A DNA stretch of 64,000 bases from JAJTHB01 sp033763775 (lineage in GTDB: Bacteria; Pseudomonadota; Alphaproteobacteria; Rickettsiales; SXRF01). Location: assembly GCA_033763775.1 (NCBI GenBank), contig JANRJW010000005.1:1-64000 (forward strand), read 5' to 3'. This document shows, piece by piece, positions 29,589-37,993 of the stretch. The notes under the pieces were generated by a model that ran no database searches, was not told where the DNA came from, and saw only the letters and a list, made by a program, of their open reading frames with translations. The position numbers and the translations under genes were made by a program. Each line of letters opens with the position of its first letter. Within the stretch, counting starts at the first letter, position 1.

Positions 29589-30851
29589 TTATCTCGCAAA
29601 CACTGCCACAATCTCCAAATGCGGGCTGTAGACGAACTGGTCGATCGCTTGCGCTGAAATAAGGCTGAAACCTGCCTGTTTCAGGATTTTGGCGTCGCGG
29701 GCGAAGCTCGCCGGGTTGCAGGAAACCATGACCACACGGGATAAAGTGGATTTGGCGATTTCTTCTACTTGCGCCTTGGCGCCCGGGCGCGGCGGGTTGA
29801 TGACCGCTGCATCAAAGCGCGCAAGCTCACCCGCGCGCAGCGGCGCCGCAAATAAATCCCGCGTTTCGGCGCTAAGGCTCGTGATGCCCAGCTTTTTGGC
29901 CTGCTGCTTTAAGTTATGAGCCATGGTTTTATCCAGCTCGGCGCCATGCACCAAGGCTTTCTGGCTGAGCGGAAAGCTGTAGGTGCCAATGCCGCAGAAA
30001 AGATCCACCACGCTTCTCGCGCCCGCGCAGCCCGCGAGCACCGCTTCCACCAGCAACTCCTGCCCCTTACGGCTTGCCTGCAGAAAGGCATCTGGCGGCA
30101 GGGGAATATCATGGTTGCCAAGGCGCATGGTGATGGGGGTACGTTCAAAAAGAATCTCGCCATCCTTTGATAGGCGAGAGATGTTAAGAGTTTCTGCGAG
30201 CGCCATCATCCATTGACCCTCACCCGCTCGCAGGCTCGCTTCCCTCTCCCTATAAGGCAGAGGGGTAGGGTGAGGGTGTGACGTCGTCAGCGCCATCTCA
30301 ATGCCGCTATCGGCCGCGGTCAGGCGAATGGTTTTGATGCTGGCGCCATGCTGCCATTGTTGCAGCGTTTTGGCGAGTGGCGCAAGCAGCGCCGCAAGCT
30401 GCGGCTCAAGAATCAGGCAGCTATCAATGGGTACGAGGCGACGCGTCCGCGAAGCATAATAGGCGAAGCGCTCGCCGTCCCATTTCAGCTCCACGCGCCG
30501 GCGCGAGGCTGCCGGAAGAAAGATGATATCGAGCGGCGTATCGGCAAAACCGGCATGCGCTAGCGCATCTGCCGCCACTTTGCGCTTATGCGCCTGATAG
30601 GTGCTTGTGCTTAGATGCTGCAGGCTGCAACCGCCGCATGATCCATAGTGCTGGCAGGGCGGGTTGATACGCGAATCACCAGCTTTGATAATCTCTTCAA
30701 TCTCGCCGCGGGAAAATTCCCTGGTTTCCTGGATCAGCCGAATGCGCAGCACATCACCCGTGGCTGCTTTTTCAACAAACACGGGCTTGCCATCAAGCTG
30801 GCCGATGCCATCGCCGAGGCCGCCCAGTGAGTTGATGTGGAGTTCAGGCAA
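29589..30851 (-). CDS. RumA/TrmA-family RNA (uracil-5-)-methyltransferase with in-frame repeat insertion
   Basis: 420 residues. An N-terminal TRAM-like beta domain, a 4Fe-4S motif (CQHYGSCGGCSLQHL), a SAM-binding fold with VVDLFCGIGTYSFPL, the NPPRPGA motif and the catalytic cysteine in VMVSCNPASF. It methylates uridine C5 in rRNA or tRNA; an rRNA target is likelier because of the TRAM and Fe-S parts. Residues ~192-215 (starting SHPHPTPLPYRERE) are encoded by a palindromic repeat (30209-30283), inserted in frame between the fold's strands. The start overlaps the end of the DUF465 gene by 8 bp. Confidence 0.92.
   Translation of the reverse strand: MPELHINSLGGLGDGIGQLDGKPVFVEKAATGDVLRIRLIQETREFSRGEIEEIIKAGDSRINPPCQHYGSCGGCSLQHLSTSTYQAHKRKVAADALAHAGFADTPLDIIFLPAASRRRVELKWDGERFAYYASRTRRLVPIDSCLILEPQLAALLAPLAKTLQQWQHGASIKTIRLTAADSGIEMALTTSHPHPTPLPYREREASLRAGEGQWMMALAETLNISRLSKDGEILFERTPITMRLGNHDIPLPPDAFLQASRKGQELLVEAVLAGCAGARSVVDLFCGIGTYSFPLSQKALVHGAELDKTMAHNLKQQAKKLGITSLSAETRDLFAAPLRAGELARFDAAVINPPRPGAKAQVEEIAKSTLSRVVMVSCNPASFARDAKILKQAGFSLISAQAIDQFVYSPHLEIVAVFAR
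30209..30283. repeat. CCCTCACCC-type palindromic repeat inside a methyltransferase gene
   Basis: Ends GACCCTCACCC / GGGTGAGGGT(G), an inner stem CCCTCTCCC...GGCAGAGGG, and a variable GCTCGC...GCTCGC spacer. The same element type occurs at 57408-57466 (reverse orientation), with a half copy at 9809-9843. The reading frame stays open across it. Confidence 0.85.
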
Positions 30852-31047
30852 TGATGTCAGGATAAATCTGGTGTTCGAGACGGATAATCTCGTCGCGCAG
30901 CTGCAGCTTCATTTTCTTGAAGCGCTGTTTGGAAAATTCATCAATGCCGTTAAGTTTGATTTTTTCATCCAGTTCACGGTGCTGATCGCGGAGCGTTTCC
31001 AGCTGTTTTTGGAGCAAAAGGTCTTCGTTCATGGAATGAGTATCCAT
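30844..31047 (-). CDS. YdcH/DUF465 family small protein
   Basis: 67 residues, helical hairpin. LETLRDQHRELDEKIKL ... KQRFKKMKLQLRDEIIRLEHQI matches the small DUF465 family seen across proteobacteria, whose function is unknown. Length is as expected. An in-frame ATG at 31032 is an alternative start. It overlaps the downstream methyltransferase gene by 8 bp. Confidence 0.85.
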   Translation of the reverse strand: MDTHSMNEDLLLQKQLETLRDQHRELDEKIKLNGIDEFSKQRFKKMKLQLRDEIIRLEHQIYPDIIA

Positions 31048-31138
31048 CTTAAGGTTTTGATCTATCGAAAGATGTGCGAATTATACCAAAAAATTCGCCA
31101 AAAGCCCACACTTTTATCACATTCTTAAGGCTTGGTTT

Positions 31139-31726
31139 CTAAACTTCCACACCCTGCCAGCGTTTCACCAGCCCGGCCTCGATATCAAACATATCCAGCA
31201 TGCGCCCGACCGTATGCCTTATCATCGCCTCAATGCTGGTGGGTTTGCTGTAAAAAGCGGGCACAGGCGGCGCGATAATCACCCCCATGTCCGAGAGGGT
31301 GAGCATGTTGCGCAGGTGAATGGAATGAAGCGGTGTTTCCCGCACCATCAGCACCAGCCGGCGGCGCTCCTTGAGGATGACATCCGCCGCGCGCGTGATC
31401 AGGTTGGTGGAGTTGCCGGTGGCGATTTCAGCCAGCGAGCGCATGGAGCAGGGCGCGACAATCATACCGTCTGTTTTAAATGATCCGCTGGCGATACTGG
31501 CGGATAAATCACTCACGGAGTAATAGTAATCCGCCAGCGCATGCACCTGCGGCAGCGTGTAATCCGTCTCATGCGCGATGGTGATTTGCGATGTTTTGCT
31601 GATGACCAGATGCGTCTCGACACCCGCCGCCTTCAGACTCTTCAGCAGCTCAATGCCATAAATCGCGCCGGAGGCACCGCTGATGGCAACAATGATTTTT
31701 TTTTGTGTTTGTTGACTCATGGACAT
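31139..31726 (-). CDS. ubiX: flavin prenyltransferase UbiX
   Basis: 195 residues, standard for UbiX/Pad1-type enzymes that prenylate FMN to make the cofactor of UbiD, used in ubiquinone synthesis. Seen: IIVAISGASGAIYGIELL (flavin phosphate loop), APCSMRSLAEIATG, and RRRLVLMVRETPLHSIHLRNM. ubiD is not in the window. It stands alone between small gaps. Confidence 0.95.
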   Translation of the reverse strand: MSMSQQTQKKIIVAISGASGAIYGIELLKSLKAAGVETHLVISKTSQITIAHETDYTLPQVHALADYYYSVSDLSASIASGSFKTDGMIVAPCSMRSLAEIATGNSTNLITRAADVILKERRRLVLMVRETPLHSIHLRNMLTLSDMGVIIAPPVPAFYSKPTSIEAMIRHTVGRMLDMFDIEAGLVKRWQGVEV

Positions 31727-31770
31727 AGATAAAACGAACCATATGATTATATTAATTCTGTGTGGGCAGG

Positions 31771-31804
31771 AAAATAAAAAGGCGACGCCGTATGCGCCGC
31801 CTTT
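31771..31804 (-). terminator. rho-independent terminator
   Basis: Read on the minus strand, GGCGGCG-catacgg-CGTCGCC followed by TTTTTATTTT. It ends the Gly/Pro-rich exported protein gene whose stop is at 31828. Confidence 0.8.
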
Positions 31805-31827
31805 GTATTGTTCATCAGAGTGACGAA

Positions 31828-32769
31828 TTAGATATCAGAATCACCACCGGCGCCGCCGCAGCGACCGCGAAGTTCTGCGCTTGCCCAGCCATTCTGCAGG
31901 TAAGAGTTCATGCAGGCAATGCTTTCATCATTCGCATTTAGACCACCCTGACCTGCACCGCCACCTGCGGCTGGAGAGAGGGCGCCGAGCTGTTCAGGCG
32001 TGAGCTGACCACCAGCCGGAGCGAGCGCTGCTAGCTGATCAGGCGAAGCGCCGCCGGTTGCACCAGCAAAGAAAAGATCCTGAGTGGGAGGAGTGATACC
32101 ACCAACTGGGCCGATGACCGAGCTTTGCAGCACTTCAATCAGGTTGATATCAGGTGTGGTGCCTGTGCCGGCCGGAGGAGTGCCACCACCATTATTGCCG
32201 CCGCCACCCGGTGGTGTAATTGAAACGCAGCCGCCGGAAGAGGAAACGCCGGATGAACTGTTCAGTACACCGCAATTAATGGCAGCATCGCCCCTGTTAT
32301 TCGGGCGAATTTGCGCGGTGTTCTGGTCACCTTGCTGGCCACCATCCTGCTCTGGCAGTGTCGCTCCATTGGATCCTCCAGAATTAGATCCGCCAGACGA
32401 GCCTGGGTTGGAAACAATCGCCGGAGTATCCGGAAAGACAGTAATGCCGTCGCCACCACCACCGGTGCCGCCATTGTCAATTTCCGGCATGGTGACAGTT
32501 GGTTGTGGAGTGGGTGCGGGCGGTGGGGATGGAGGAAGAGGAATATTGCCACCAATAATGATGTCGTTTGAGCCATTGACAATGTTCAGCAGGTTGCCCG
32601 TGGGAGCGCCTTCCAACAGAGGGAAATTGACACTATCAATAACCGGGTTAATTTGCTGAGAACCTAAATCTATGCCCTCGAGGCTGTTCGCGGCAGCGCC
32701 GAACGGCGCAGCAATCACGGTGATGGATAAAATTATCGATTTAAAACAATTGCTTGCTGGCTTTTTCAT
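31828..32769 (-). CDS. exported Gly/Pro/Ser-rich protein next to a TpsB transporter
   Basis: 313 residues from the ATG at 32769 (AGGAAA upstream); a longer in-frame start at 32844 lacks support. MKKPASNCFKSIILSITVIAAPFGAAA is a signal peptide (cleavage around AAA-N). The mature protein is low in structure: Pro-rich (PLPPSPPPAPTP), Gly/Ser/Asn-rich middle, two Cys pairs (NCGVL..GGCVS; ACMNS..RGRCGG) and a C-terminal segment CMNSYLQNGWASAELRGRC that looks folded. It is 141 bp downstream of the TpsB-like gene in the same direction, so it may be its substrate, though it lacks the classical TPS domain. Confidence 0.75.
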   Translation of the reverse strand: MKKPASNCFKSIILSITVIAAPFGAAANSLEGIDLGSQQINPVIDSVNFPLLEGAPTGNLLNIVNGSNDIIIGGNIPLPPSPPPAPTPQPTVTMPEIDNGGTGGGGDGITVFPDTPAIVSNPGSSGGSNSGGSNGATLPEQDGGQQGDQNTAQIRPNNRGDAAINCGVLNSSSGVSSSGGCVSITPPGGGGNNGGGTPPAGTGTTPDINLIEVLQSSVIGPVGGITPPTQDLFFAGATGGASPDQLAALAPAGGQLTPEQLGALSPAAGGGAGQGGLNANDESIACMNSYLQNGWASAELRGRCGGAGGDSDI

Positions 32770-32910
32770 GGGATTTCCTGAAATACGCTGTGAAACTCTC
32801 TGGTAATACTTTATTAATATATACGACTTGGTGTCAGGGGTCAATCAAATTGTATCTATTTATTTACTAAATATTAACAATTGATTTTGCTCTGATACTA
32901 TTTGAAGGAT

Positions 32911-34587
32911 TTAGAAGCGAGTTGTTGCTCCCAGAAACACGCGTGGACTGTCACCGTGATTCCCTTCATTGCTGACGTTCTTCGTCAGCGGCTGTGCAAT
33001 CTCGATATTAGTTGATACTTGCTGATAGATCTGCGCACGAACGCCAAGTCCTACCGAAGATAGGCTGTCATCCGTTGAGTTGTTGCCACGCGTCCAGACG
33101 CGGCCTGCATCAAGAAAGCTGTAGACCTGATAGCTTGGCATAACAGGTAGTGTGGTGGCACGGTTGTAGCGAAGCTCAACCTTACCGCCAAGCCCGTGGT
33201 CGCCAGCGATTTCAGCGGGGTTATAGCCACGACCGAAGCCATAGCCACCAAAGCTGATCTGCTCAGCACCCAGCAGTCGATCTGATGCGAACTGGCCTGT
33301 AGCGCTGGTCAGCAGGCTTAGCCCGGCGACGGGCAAGTAATGCGTACGAGACACGTCGATATTAATTTTTGAAAAATCACCATCAGCACCGCTGCGCGAA
33401 GTATCATCGCGCTGCTCAGAGGCGCCCAGAGCCTTAATGCCTTGTGACAGCTCAACATCAATAATATTAGCGCCGTTCAGCCCGTCGGAAAATTCATAAT
33501 TCAGACCGCCGCGAAGGGTTCTGATATTGTCCTTGCTGGTGACAACACCGGCAGTTTTGACATCAGTATTGCGTGCATCAACAGCGCCGCGCACGCTAAG
33601 AGTTTTCAGGCGCTCACGGAGCAGCGGGTGCGTGTAACCCAGCTGTGTGTAGTTAGAATTCGCGGTAATATTCGAAGCGCTGAGGGTTGATTTCGGCTCT
33701 GTCTTCGAGAGAGAGCCTGTGGCGGTCACTTTGCCACCCTCGGATCCAACCGGCATCTGGTGGTAAATATCGAAGAAACGCAGCTCGGTGGTTGGGCTGG
33801 TGGTGACAAAACGCGCTGTTGTACGATCACTGCGGTCAAACAGAGAATTAGCCGATGCGGCAAAGCTATGTTGAACCGGGCCGATCAGCTTGCTGCCGCG
33901 ATTATCTACATTATAGCTGCCATCAAATCGGCGCTCGCTGAGTGATACCACCAGCTGCGCCGTTCCATCAAGGTTAGCGGAAGGAGTTACTGCGCCGCTG
34001 GCACGTACGCCTGGCAAATCATTTAAAAGCAGCAGAAAGCGCTCAATGTCCGTATTACGCACCGGCCGGGTTGCTGTCAGTTTGTTGGCATAAGCCAGAA
34101 TAGTAGCGTTCTGTGGTTGGCCGCTGGCAAAGCGAACCTGGCTGATGGCGCCTTCATTAATCACAATATCCAGCGAGCTGCGATTTGCGGCGGGTTTCAA
34201 CGCAGCCTGCGCCAGAACAAAGCCTTCAGCGCGATAAGCGGAAACAATAGCACGCTGAATTTTCTGTGCTGCAGCGCGATCAAGTCGCTTGCCGATGAAT
34301 GGTTGGTAAGCTTTTTCGAGTGATGAAGTCGCGATGGCGTGGTTGCCCTTAAGTGTCACATTACGCAGCACAAAACCGAAGCGCTGGGTCACATCAGCGG
34401 CAGGTGCCGCTGCTTCTACGGCTGGAAGTGGCGCGGGTTGTCCGGGGAGTGGGGCTGCTGTTTCACGATCAAATCGACGCTCCACCTGCGCTGGGTCGAC
34501 TGAAACCGGCTGAGCAAAAGAAGCCGCAGGCAATAATGATGCGCCGGCGGCGAGAGCAAATAAAAAAACACGGTTTGATACGGACAT
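32911..34587 (-). CDS. TpsB/ShlB-type outer membrane transporter (two-partner secretion)
   Basis: 558 residues. Signal peptide ending ASFAQ (~residue 26), Pro/Ala-rich linker (~40-65), one clear POTRA domain (FVLRNVTLKGNHAIATSSLEK...), probably a second (residues ~145-215), then a beta-barrel with alternating strands ending in the outer-membrane signature GATTRF (terminal Phe). FGGYGFGRGYNPAEIAGD fits the barrel loop motif (RGY) of the family, which secretes large exoproteins such as haemolysin or FHA. No large TpsA gene is in the window; only the small Gly/Pro-rich exported protein follows. Confidence 0.9.
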   Translation of the reverse strand: MSVSNRVFLFALAAGASLLPAASFAQPVSVDPAQVERRFDRETAAPLPGQPAPLPAVEAAAPAADVTQRFGFVLRNVTLKGNHAIATSSLEKAYQPFIGKRLDRAAAQKIQRAIVSAYRAEGFVLAQAALKPAANRSSLDIVINEGAISQVRFASGQPQNATILAYANKLTATRPVRNTDIERFLLLLNDLPGVRASGAVTPSANLDGTAQLVVSLSERRFDGSYNVDNRGSKLIGPVQHSFAASANSLFDRSDRTTARFVTTSPTTELRFFDIYHQMPVGSEGGKVTATGSLSKTEPKSTLSASNITANSNYTQLGYTHPLLRERLKTLSVRGAVDARNTDVKTAGVVTSKDNIRTLRGGLNYEFSDGLNGANIIDVELSQGIKALGASEQRDDTSRSGADGDFSKINIDVSRTHYLPVAGLSLLTSATGQFASDRLLGAEQISFGGYGFGRGYNPAEIAGDHGLGGKVELRYNRATTLPVMPSYQVYSFLDAGRVWTRGNNSTDDSLSSVGLGVRAQIYQQVSTNIEIAQPLTKNVSNEGNHGDSPRVFLGATTRF

Positions 34588-34654
34588 GACTCACCTTTGA
34601 TTATGTTTGGTCAGGATTACTGCGCTGTTCGCGCGAGTAAGTCAAGCTGATATA

Positions 34655-35728
34655 TCAGGCGGAGATGATTTTCGCGGCACCTGTTGCAAAATAACTTAGT
34701 ATTACACGTGCGCCGGCACGTTTGATGGCGATTAAGCTTTCGATCATCGCGGCATCCTCACTCAGCCAGCCTTTTTCTGCAGCAGCCTTGATCATCGAAT
34801 ATTCCCCACTCACCTGATAGGCGAGCACGGGTAGCGGGCAAGCTTGAGACACTCTATATATAATGTCAAGATAGGTGCCTGCTGGCTTCACCATCACCAT
34901 ATCTGCGCCTTCCGCGACATCTAGTGCGACTTCGCGCAGCGCTTCATCACGATTTCTAAAATCCATCTGGTAGGTTGCCTTTAAAGATGCCCCCGCGAAA
35001 GCCTGCTGGCTTTCGCATGGGGCGCCGCTTCGCGGGCTCATGGCTGTCGCGGCTTCTGCCGCGCGCAAGGCTGCGCTTGAGCCCACCGCATCGCGAAATG
35101 GTCCATAAAAATTGGAGGCGTATTTTGCGGCGTAAGAGAGAATGACGGTGTCCTGAAAGCCTTCAGCCTCAAGCGCCCGGCGGATGGCGCCGATACGACC
35201 ATCCATCATATCGCTGGGGGCGACGATATCGCAGCCCGCACGCGCCTGATTGATCGCCTGCTGGCAGAGAATCTCCACCGTTTCGTCATTGAGAATAATG
35301 CCGTTTTTCACCAGCCCGTCCTGCCCATGCGAGGTGTAGGGATCCAGCGCCACATCGGTGATGATGCCCAGCTGCGGCACGGCATGTTTAAGCGTTTTAA
35401 TCGCGCGGCAAACGAGATTATCGGGGCTTAGCGCTTCATCCCCACGCTCGGTTTTAAGCTTGGCGTCGATCACCGGAAATAAAGCAACCGCCGGAATGCC
35501 GAGCGCTGCGGCTTCTTTTGCCTCCTTCACCAGTAAATCAATCGTCAGGCGAAACACGCCGGGCATCGAAGCAATCGGTGTCGCGGTGTTAGTGCCTTCC
35601 TGAATAAAGACCGGAAGAATCAAATCGGACGGATGCAGCCGAACTTCAGCGGCCATCTCGCGCAGCCACGGCGCGCGGCGAAGCCTGCGCAGGCGTGTGG
35701 ATGGAAAGGAGAATGAATAATCTGACAT
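34655..35728 (-). CDS. hemB: delta-aminolevulinic acid dehydratase (porphobilinogen synthase) with insertion
   Basis: 357 residues against roughly 330-340 usual. It condenses two ALA molecules for haem synthesis. Seen: RRLRRAPWLREM, DLILPVFIQEG, ASMPGV, DVALDPYTSHGQDGL, the active-site lysine in YAAKYASNFYGPFRDA and the second in VMVKPAGTYLDII, and YQVSGEYSM. Between FRDAVGSS and TYQMDFRN there is an extra ~25-residue Ala/Ser-rich stretch encoded by a hairpin-forming sequence (34989-35079), where other HemB proteins have only a few residues. This site is on a surface loop in the family, so the enzyme is probably active. Confidence 0.95.
   Translation of the reverse strand: MSDYSFSFPSTRLRRLRRAPWLREMAAEVRLHPSDLILPVFIQEGTNTATPIASMPGVFRLTIDLLVKEAKEAAALGIPAVALFPVIDAKLKTERGDEALSPDNLVCRAIKTLKHAVPQLGIITDVALDPYTSHGQDGLVKNGIILNDETVEILCQQAINQARAGCDIVAPSDMMDGRIGAIRRALEAEGFQDTVILSYAAKYASNFYGPFRDAVGSSAALRAAEAATAMSPRSGAPCESQQAFAGASLKATYQMDFRNRDEALREVALDVAEGADMVMVKPAGTYLDIIYRVSQACPLPVLAYQVSGEYSMIKAAAEKGWLSEDAAMIESLIAIKRAGARVILSYFATGAAKIISA
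34989..35079. repeat. hairpin-forming insertion inside hemB
   Basis: Stem GCCCC-C-GCGAAAGCC with TGCT loop and GGCTTTCGC-AT-GGGGC (34989-35023), followed by GCGCCGCTTCGCGGGC and GTCGCGGC-ttct-GCCGCGC. Its length keeps the hemB frame open. Confidence 0.8.
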
Positions 35729-35769
35729 GACCGCTTTCTAGCGGCTCACGGGGGTAAGCGCAAGCGCAG

Positions 35770-36846
35770 CTAGTTCAGGCTGGGTGATTTTTCTTTCGCT
35801 TCCAGCTTTTCAAACAGCCTGTCATAGGCCTTGCCATAAAGCTCGGCCTCGGCGGTGTAGAGGCAAAACGCCACGTGGTTGGAATATTCTTTGGTGAGGT
35901 TTTTGAGAAAACTATGCTCAAAGGCTTTCACATCGCCAACTTTAGCGCGCGAATAGCGCTGAACGGCAAGGTAAGGCGCAAAGCCAGCCAGCACCGAGCC
36001 GACGCGGCGGAACACAATGCGTCCCACACCGTCATCGGTGAAAAACCCGAATTTTTTCTTCTCACCGTAATGCGCAGGGTCTTTGACTGGTGAATACATC
36101 TTATCCACCGGATCTTTGCCGCCGCTGATATTGGCATAAGCACGGTCGTTGGCCTCAAAGAACGCTGAGTAAGCTACGGTGGCAGCAGTCAGATCATGAA
36201 GATAACCGGCTTTGGCGGCGGCGAAGTTGCCATCGAGGGCGGCAGGAGCCAGCCCGCCGGCCGGAGGGTTTAGCCCCAGGCGCACACACGCTAGTATAGG
36301 CGCCGCAAGGAAGGTGCTCGAAAATTCATGCGGGATGATGTCTTTGGCATCAGGGATGATGTTGGTGGGGATATGCGCCACCGCATCAATCGCCTCGGCT
36401 TCGGTTTTGGCATCTTTGAACACGCGGTCATAGGCGCGCTGCCAGAATTTGATGAAGGATCGGTACGTCGTAAAACCGGCGACCACGAAGCTGGTGTTTT
36501 CAATCGCAAGGCCAAGATAGGGCTTGGCAAGAATTTCTTTGGCTTTTGGTGCGAGATAGTGCCCCAGCTTGGCTTCTTCTCTCAGCGCTTTGAACAAATA
36601 GCGGTTGCCGGTGAAGGCAACGACCGTGGGCACCCACGCCACCGTGCCCTTGGCGATGTTGCGCCATAAGATACTGCCGGTGGTGCTGTTGAAATGGTCG
36701 CGATGTTCAAAAGCAAAATGGCCGAGCTTCTTCGCCCAGTCCGGCGCGTTTGAGACATCCGGCTGCGCTTTCGGCATATCACTGGCCGCCGCCTGATTCT
36801 CAGGCGGTTTTGGTTTGTTTTCAGCGTTATTGACAGCCACAACCAT
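35770..36846 (-). CDS. hypothetical protein
   Basis: 358 residues, not recognised. An Asn/Pro/Ala-rich N-terminus (~1-35) is followed by a mostly helical body with several moderately hydrophobic stretches (GTVAWVPTVVAFTGNRYLF, LGLAIENTSFVVAGF, FSSTFLAAPILACVRLGL, VGSVLAGFAPYLAV) that could be membrane-associated, and a charged C-terminus ending FEKLEAKEKSPSLN. No signal peptide. It is divergent from trpS and downstream of no obvious partner. Aromatic-rich segments (FEANDRAYANIS, YSNHVAFCLYTAEAELYGKAYDRLF) suggest a real folded protein. Confidence 0.7.
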   Translation of the reverse strand: MVVAVNNAENKPKPPENQAAASDMPKAQPDVSNAPDWAKKLGHFAFEHRDHFNSTTGSILWRNIAKGTVAWVPTVVAFTGNRYLFKALREEAKLGHYLAPKAKEILAKPYLGLAIENTSFVVAGFTTYRSFIKFWQRAYDRVFKDAKTEAEAIDAVAHIPTNIIPDAKDIIPHEFSSTFLAAPILACVRLGLNPPAGGLAPAALDGNFAAAKAGYLHDLTAATVAYSAFFEANDRAYANISGGKDPVDKMYSPVKDPAHYGEKKKFGFFTDDGVGRIVFRRVGSVLAGFAPYLAVQRYSRAKVGDVKAFEHSFLKNLTKEYSNHVAFCLYTAEAELYGKAYDRLFEKLEAKEKSPSLN

Positions 36847-36968
36847 CGTCTAAACACGACTCCTCATTTTCAAATCTAGCATGAAAATAGGCAAAATCAT
36901 GTGACGATTTGGTGACAATTCAGCCACTTAAAAAAGCGCTGTAAACTTATGATGTTACTGCTATATCC

Positions 36969-37976
36969 ATGCCCATGACCTCCATGACACGCATTCTTTC
37001 CGGCGTTCAGCCGACCGGCAACCTCCATCTGGGCAACTATCTGGGCGCCATCCGCCACTGGGTAAAGCTTCAGGAATCCGCCGAATGTTATCTGTTTCTC
37101 GCGGACATGCACGCCATCACCGTGTTTCAGGATCCCTCTAAGCTGCGCGCCAGTGTACGCGAAACCGCCGCGGCCTACATCGCCTGCGGTATCGATCCTG
37201 AAAAAAGCGCGATCTTCCCACAATCCTGCGTAAGTAGCCATGCCGAGCTCGCATGGATTTTAAACTGCCACACGCCTCTGGGCTGGCTGAACCGCATGAC
37301 GCAGTTCAAGGAAAAAGCAGGCAAGCACCGCGAAGAAGCGGTGCTGGGGCTGTATGGCTATCCGGTGCTGATGGCGGCGGATATTCTGCTTTACAAGCCG
37401 AGCCACGTGCCGGTGGGTGAGGATCAGAAGCAGCATCTCGAACTATGCCGCGATATTGCGGGCGCGTTTAACCGCGCTTATGGCGCGGAATTATTCCCGC
37501 TGCCTGAGCCCGCCATCATGGGCGAGGCGACGCGTGTGATGAGCCTTCGTGACGGTTTGAAAAAAATGAGCAAGTCCGATGAGTCCGACTATTCGCGCAT
37601 CAACCTGACGGATGATGCCGACGCGATCGCGCTGAAGTTCCGCAAAGCCAAATCCGATATGGTAGAGGGTATGAGCTATGATGAGGCGGCGAGGCCGGAA
37701 GCCTCGAACCTTATCAATATTTACGCGGCGCTGAAAGCCATCAGCCGCGAGCAGGCGCTTGCCATCGTCGCCAGTATGAATTTTTCAGCTTTCAAAAAAG
37801 AGCTGACGGATGTGGCCGTTGCCCATCTCTCGCCGATCACCGCAAAAATGAGAGAGCTGATGGCCGATCAGGCCTATCTTGATGCGATTCTGACCAAAGG
37901 AACTGAGCGCGCACGCGCACGTGCCAATGCCACTATGAAAGAGGTCAAAGATTTGGTAGGATTCGTTTCACTTTAG
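36969..37976 (+). CDS. trpS: tryptophanyl-tRNA synthetase
   Basis: 335 residues, a class I synthetase. Seen: GVQPTGNLHLGNYLGA (HIGH equivalent HLGN), YLFLADMHAIT, NCHTPLGWLNRMTQFKEK, GLYGYPVLMAADILLY, VGEDQKQHLELCRDIA and the KMSKSD loop. Standard length. In-frame ATGs at 36975 and 36984 are alternatives and none has a strong ribosome binding site. It is followed after 17 bp by phoR. Confidence 0.96.
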   Translation: MPMTSMTRILSGVQPTGNLHLGNYLGAIRHWVKLQESAECYLFLADMHAITVFQDPSKLRASVRETAAAYIACGIDPEKSAIFPQSCVSSHAELAWILNCHTPLGWLNRMTQFKEKAGKHREEAVLGLYGYPVLMAADILLYKPSHVPVGEDQKQHLELCRDIAGAFNRAYGAELFPLPEPAIMGEATRVMSLRDGLKKMSKSDESDYSRINLTDDADAIALKFRKAKSDMVEGMSYDEAARPEASNLINIYAALKAISREQALAIVASMNFSAFKKELTDVAVAHLSPITAKMRELMADQAYLDAILTKGTERARARANATMKEVKDLVGFVSL

Positions 37977-37993
37977 AACTTCACACACCTTTC

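Noticed and set aside
32084..32659. Plus-strand Pro/Gly-rich open frame
   Set aside because: Antisense to the exported Gly/Pro-rich protein, whose signal peptide and terminator support the minus strand.
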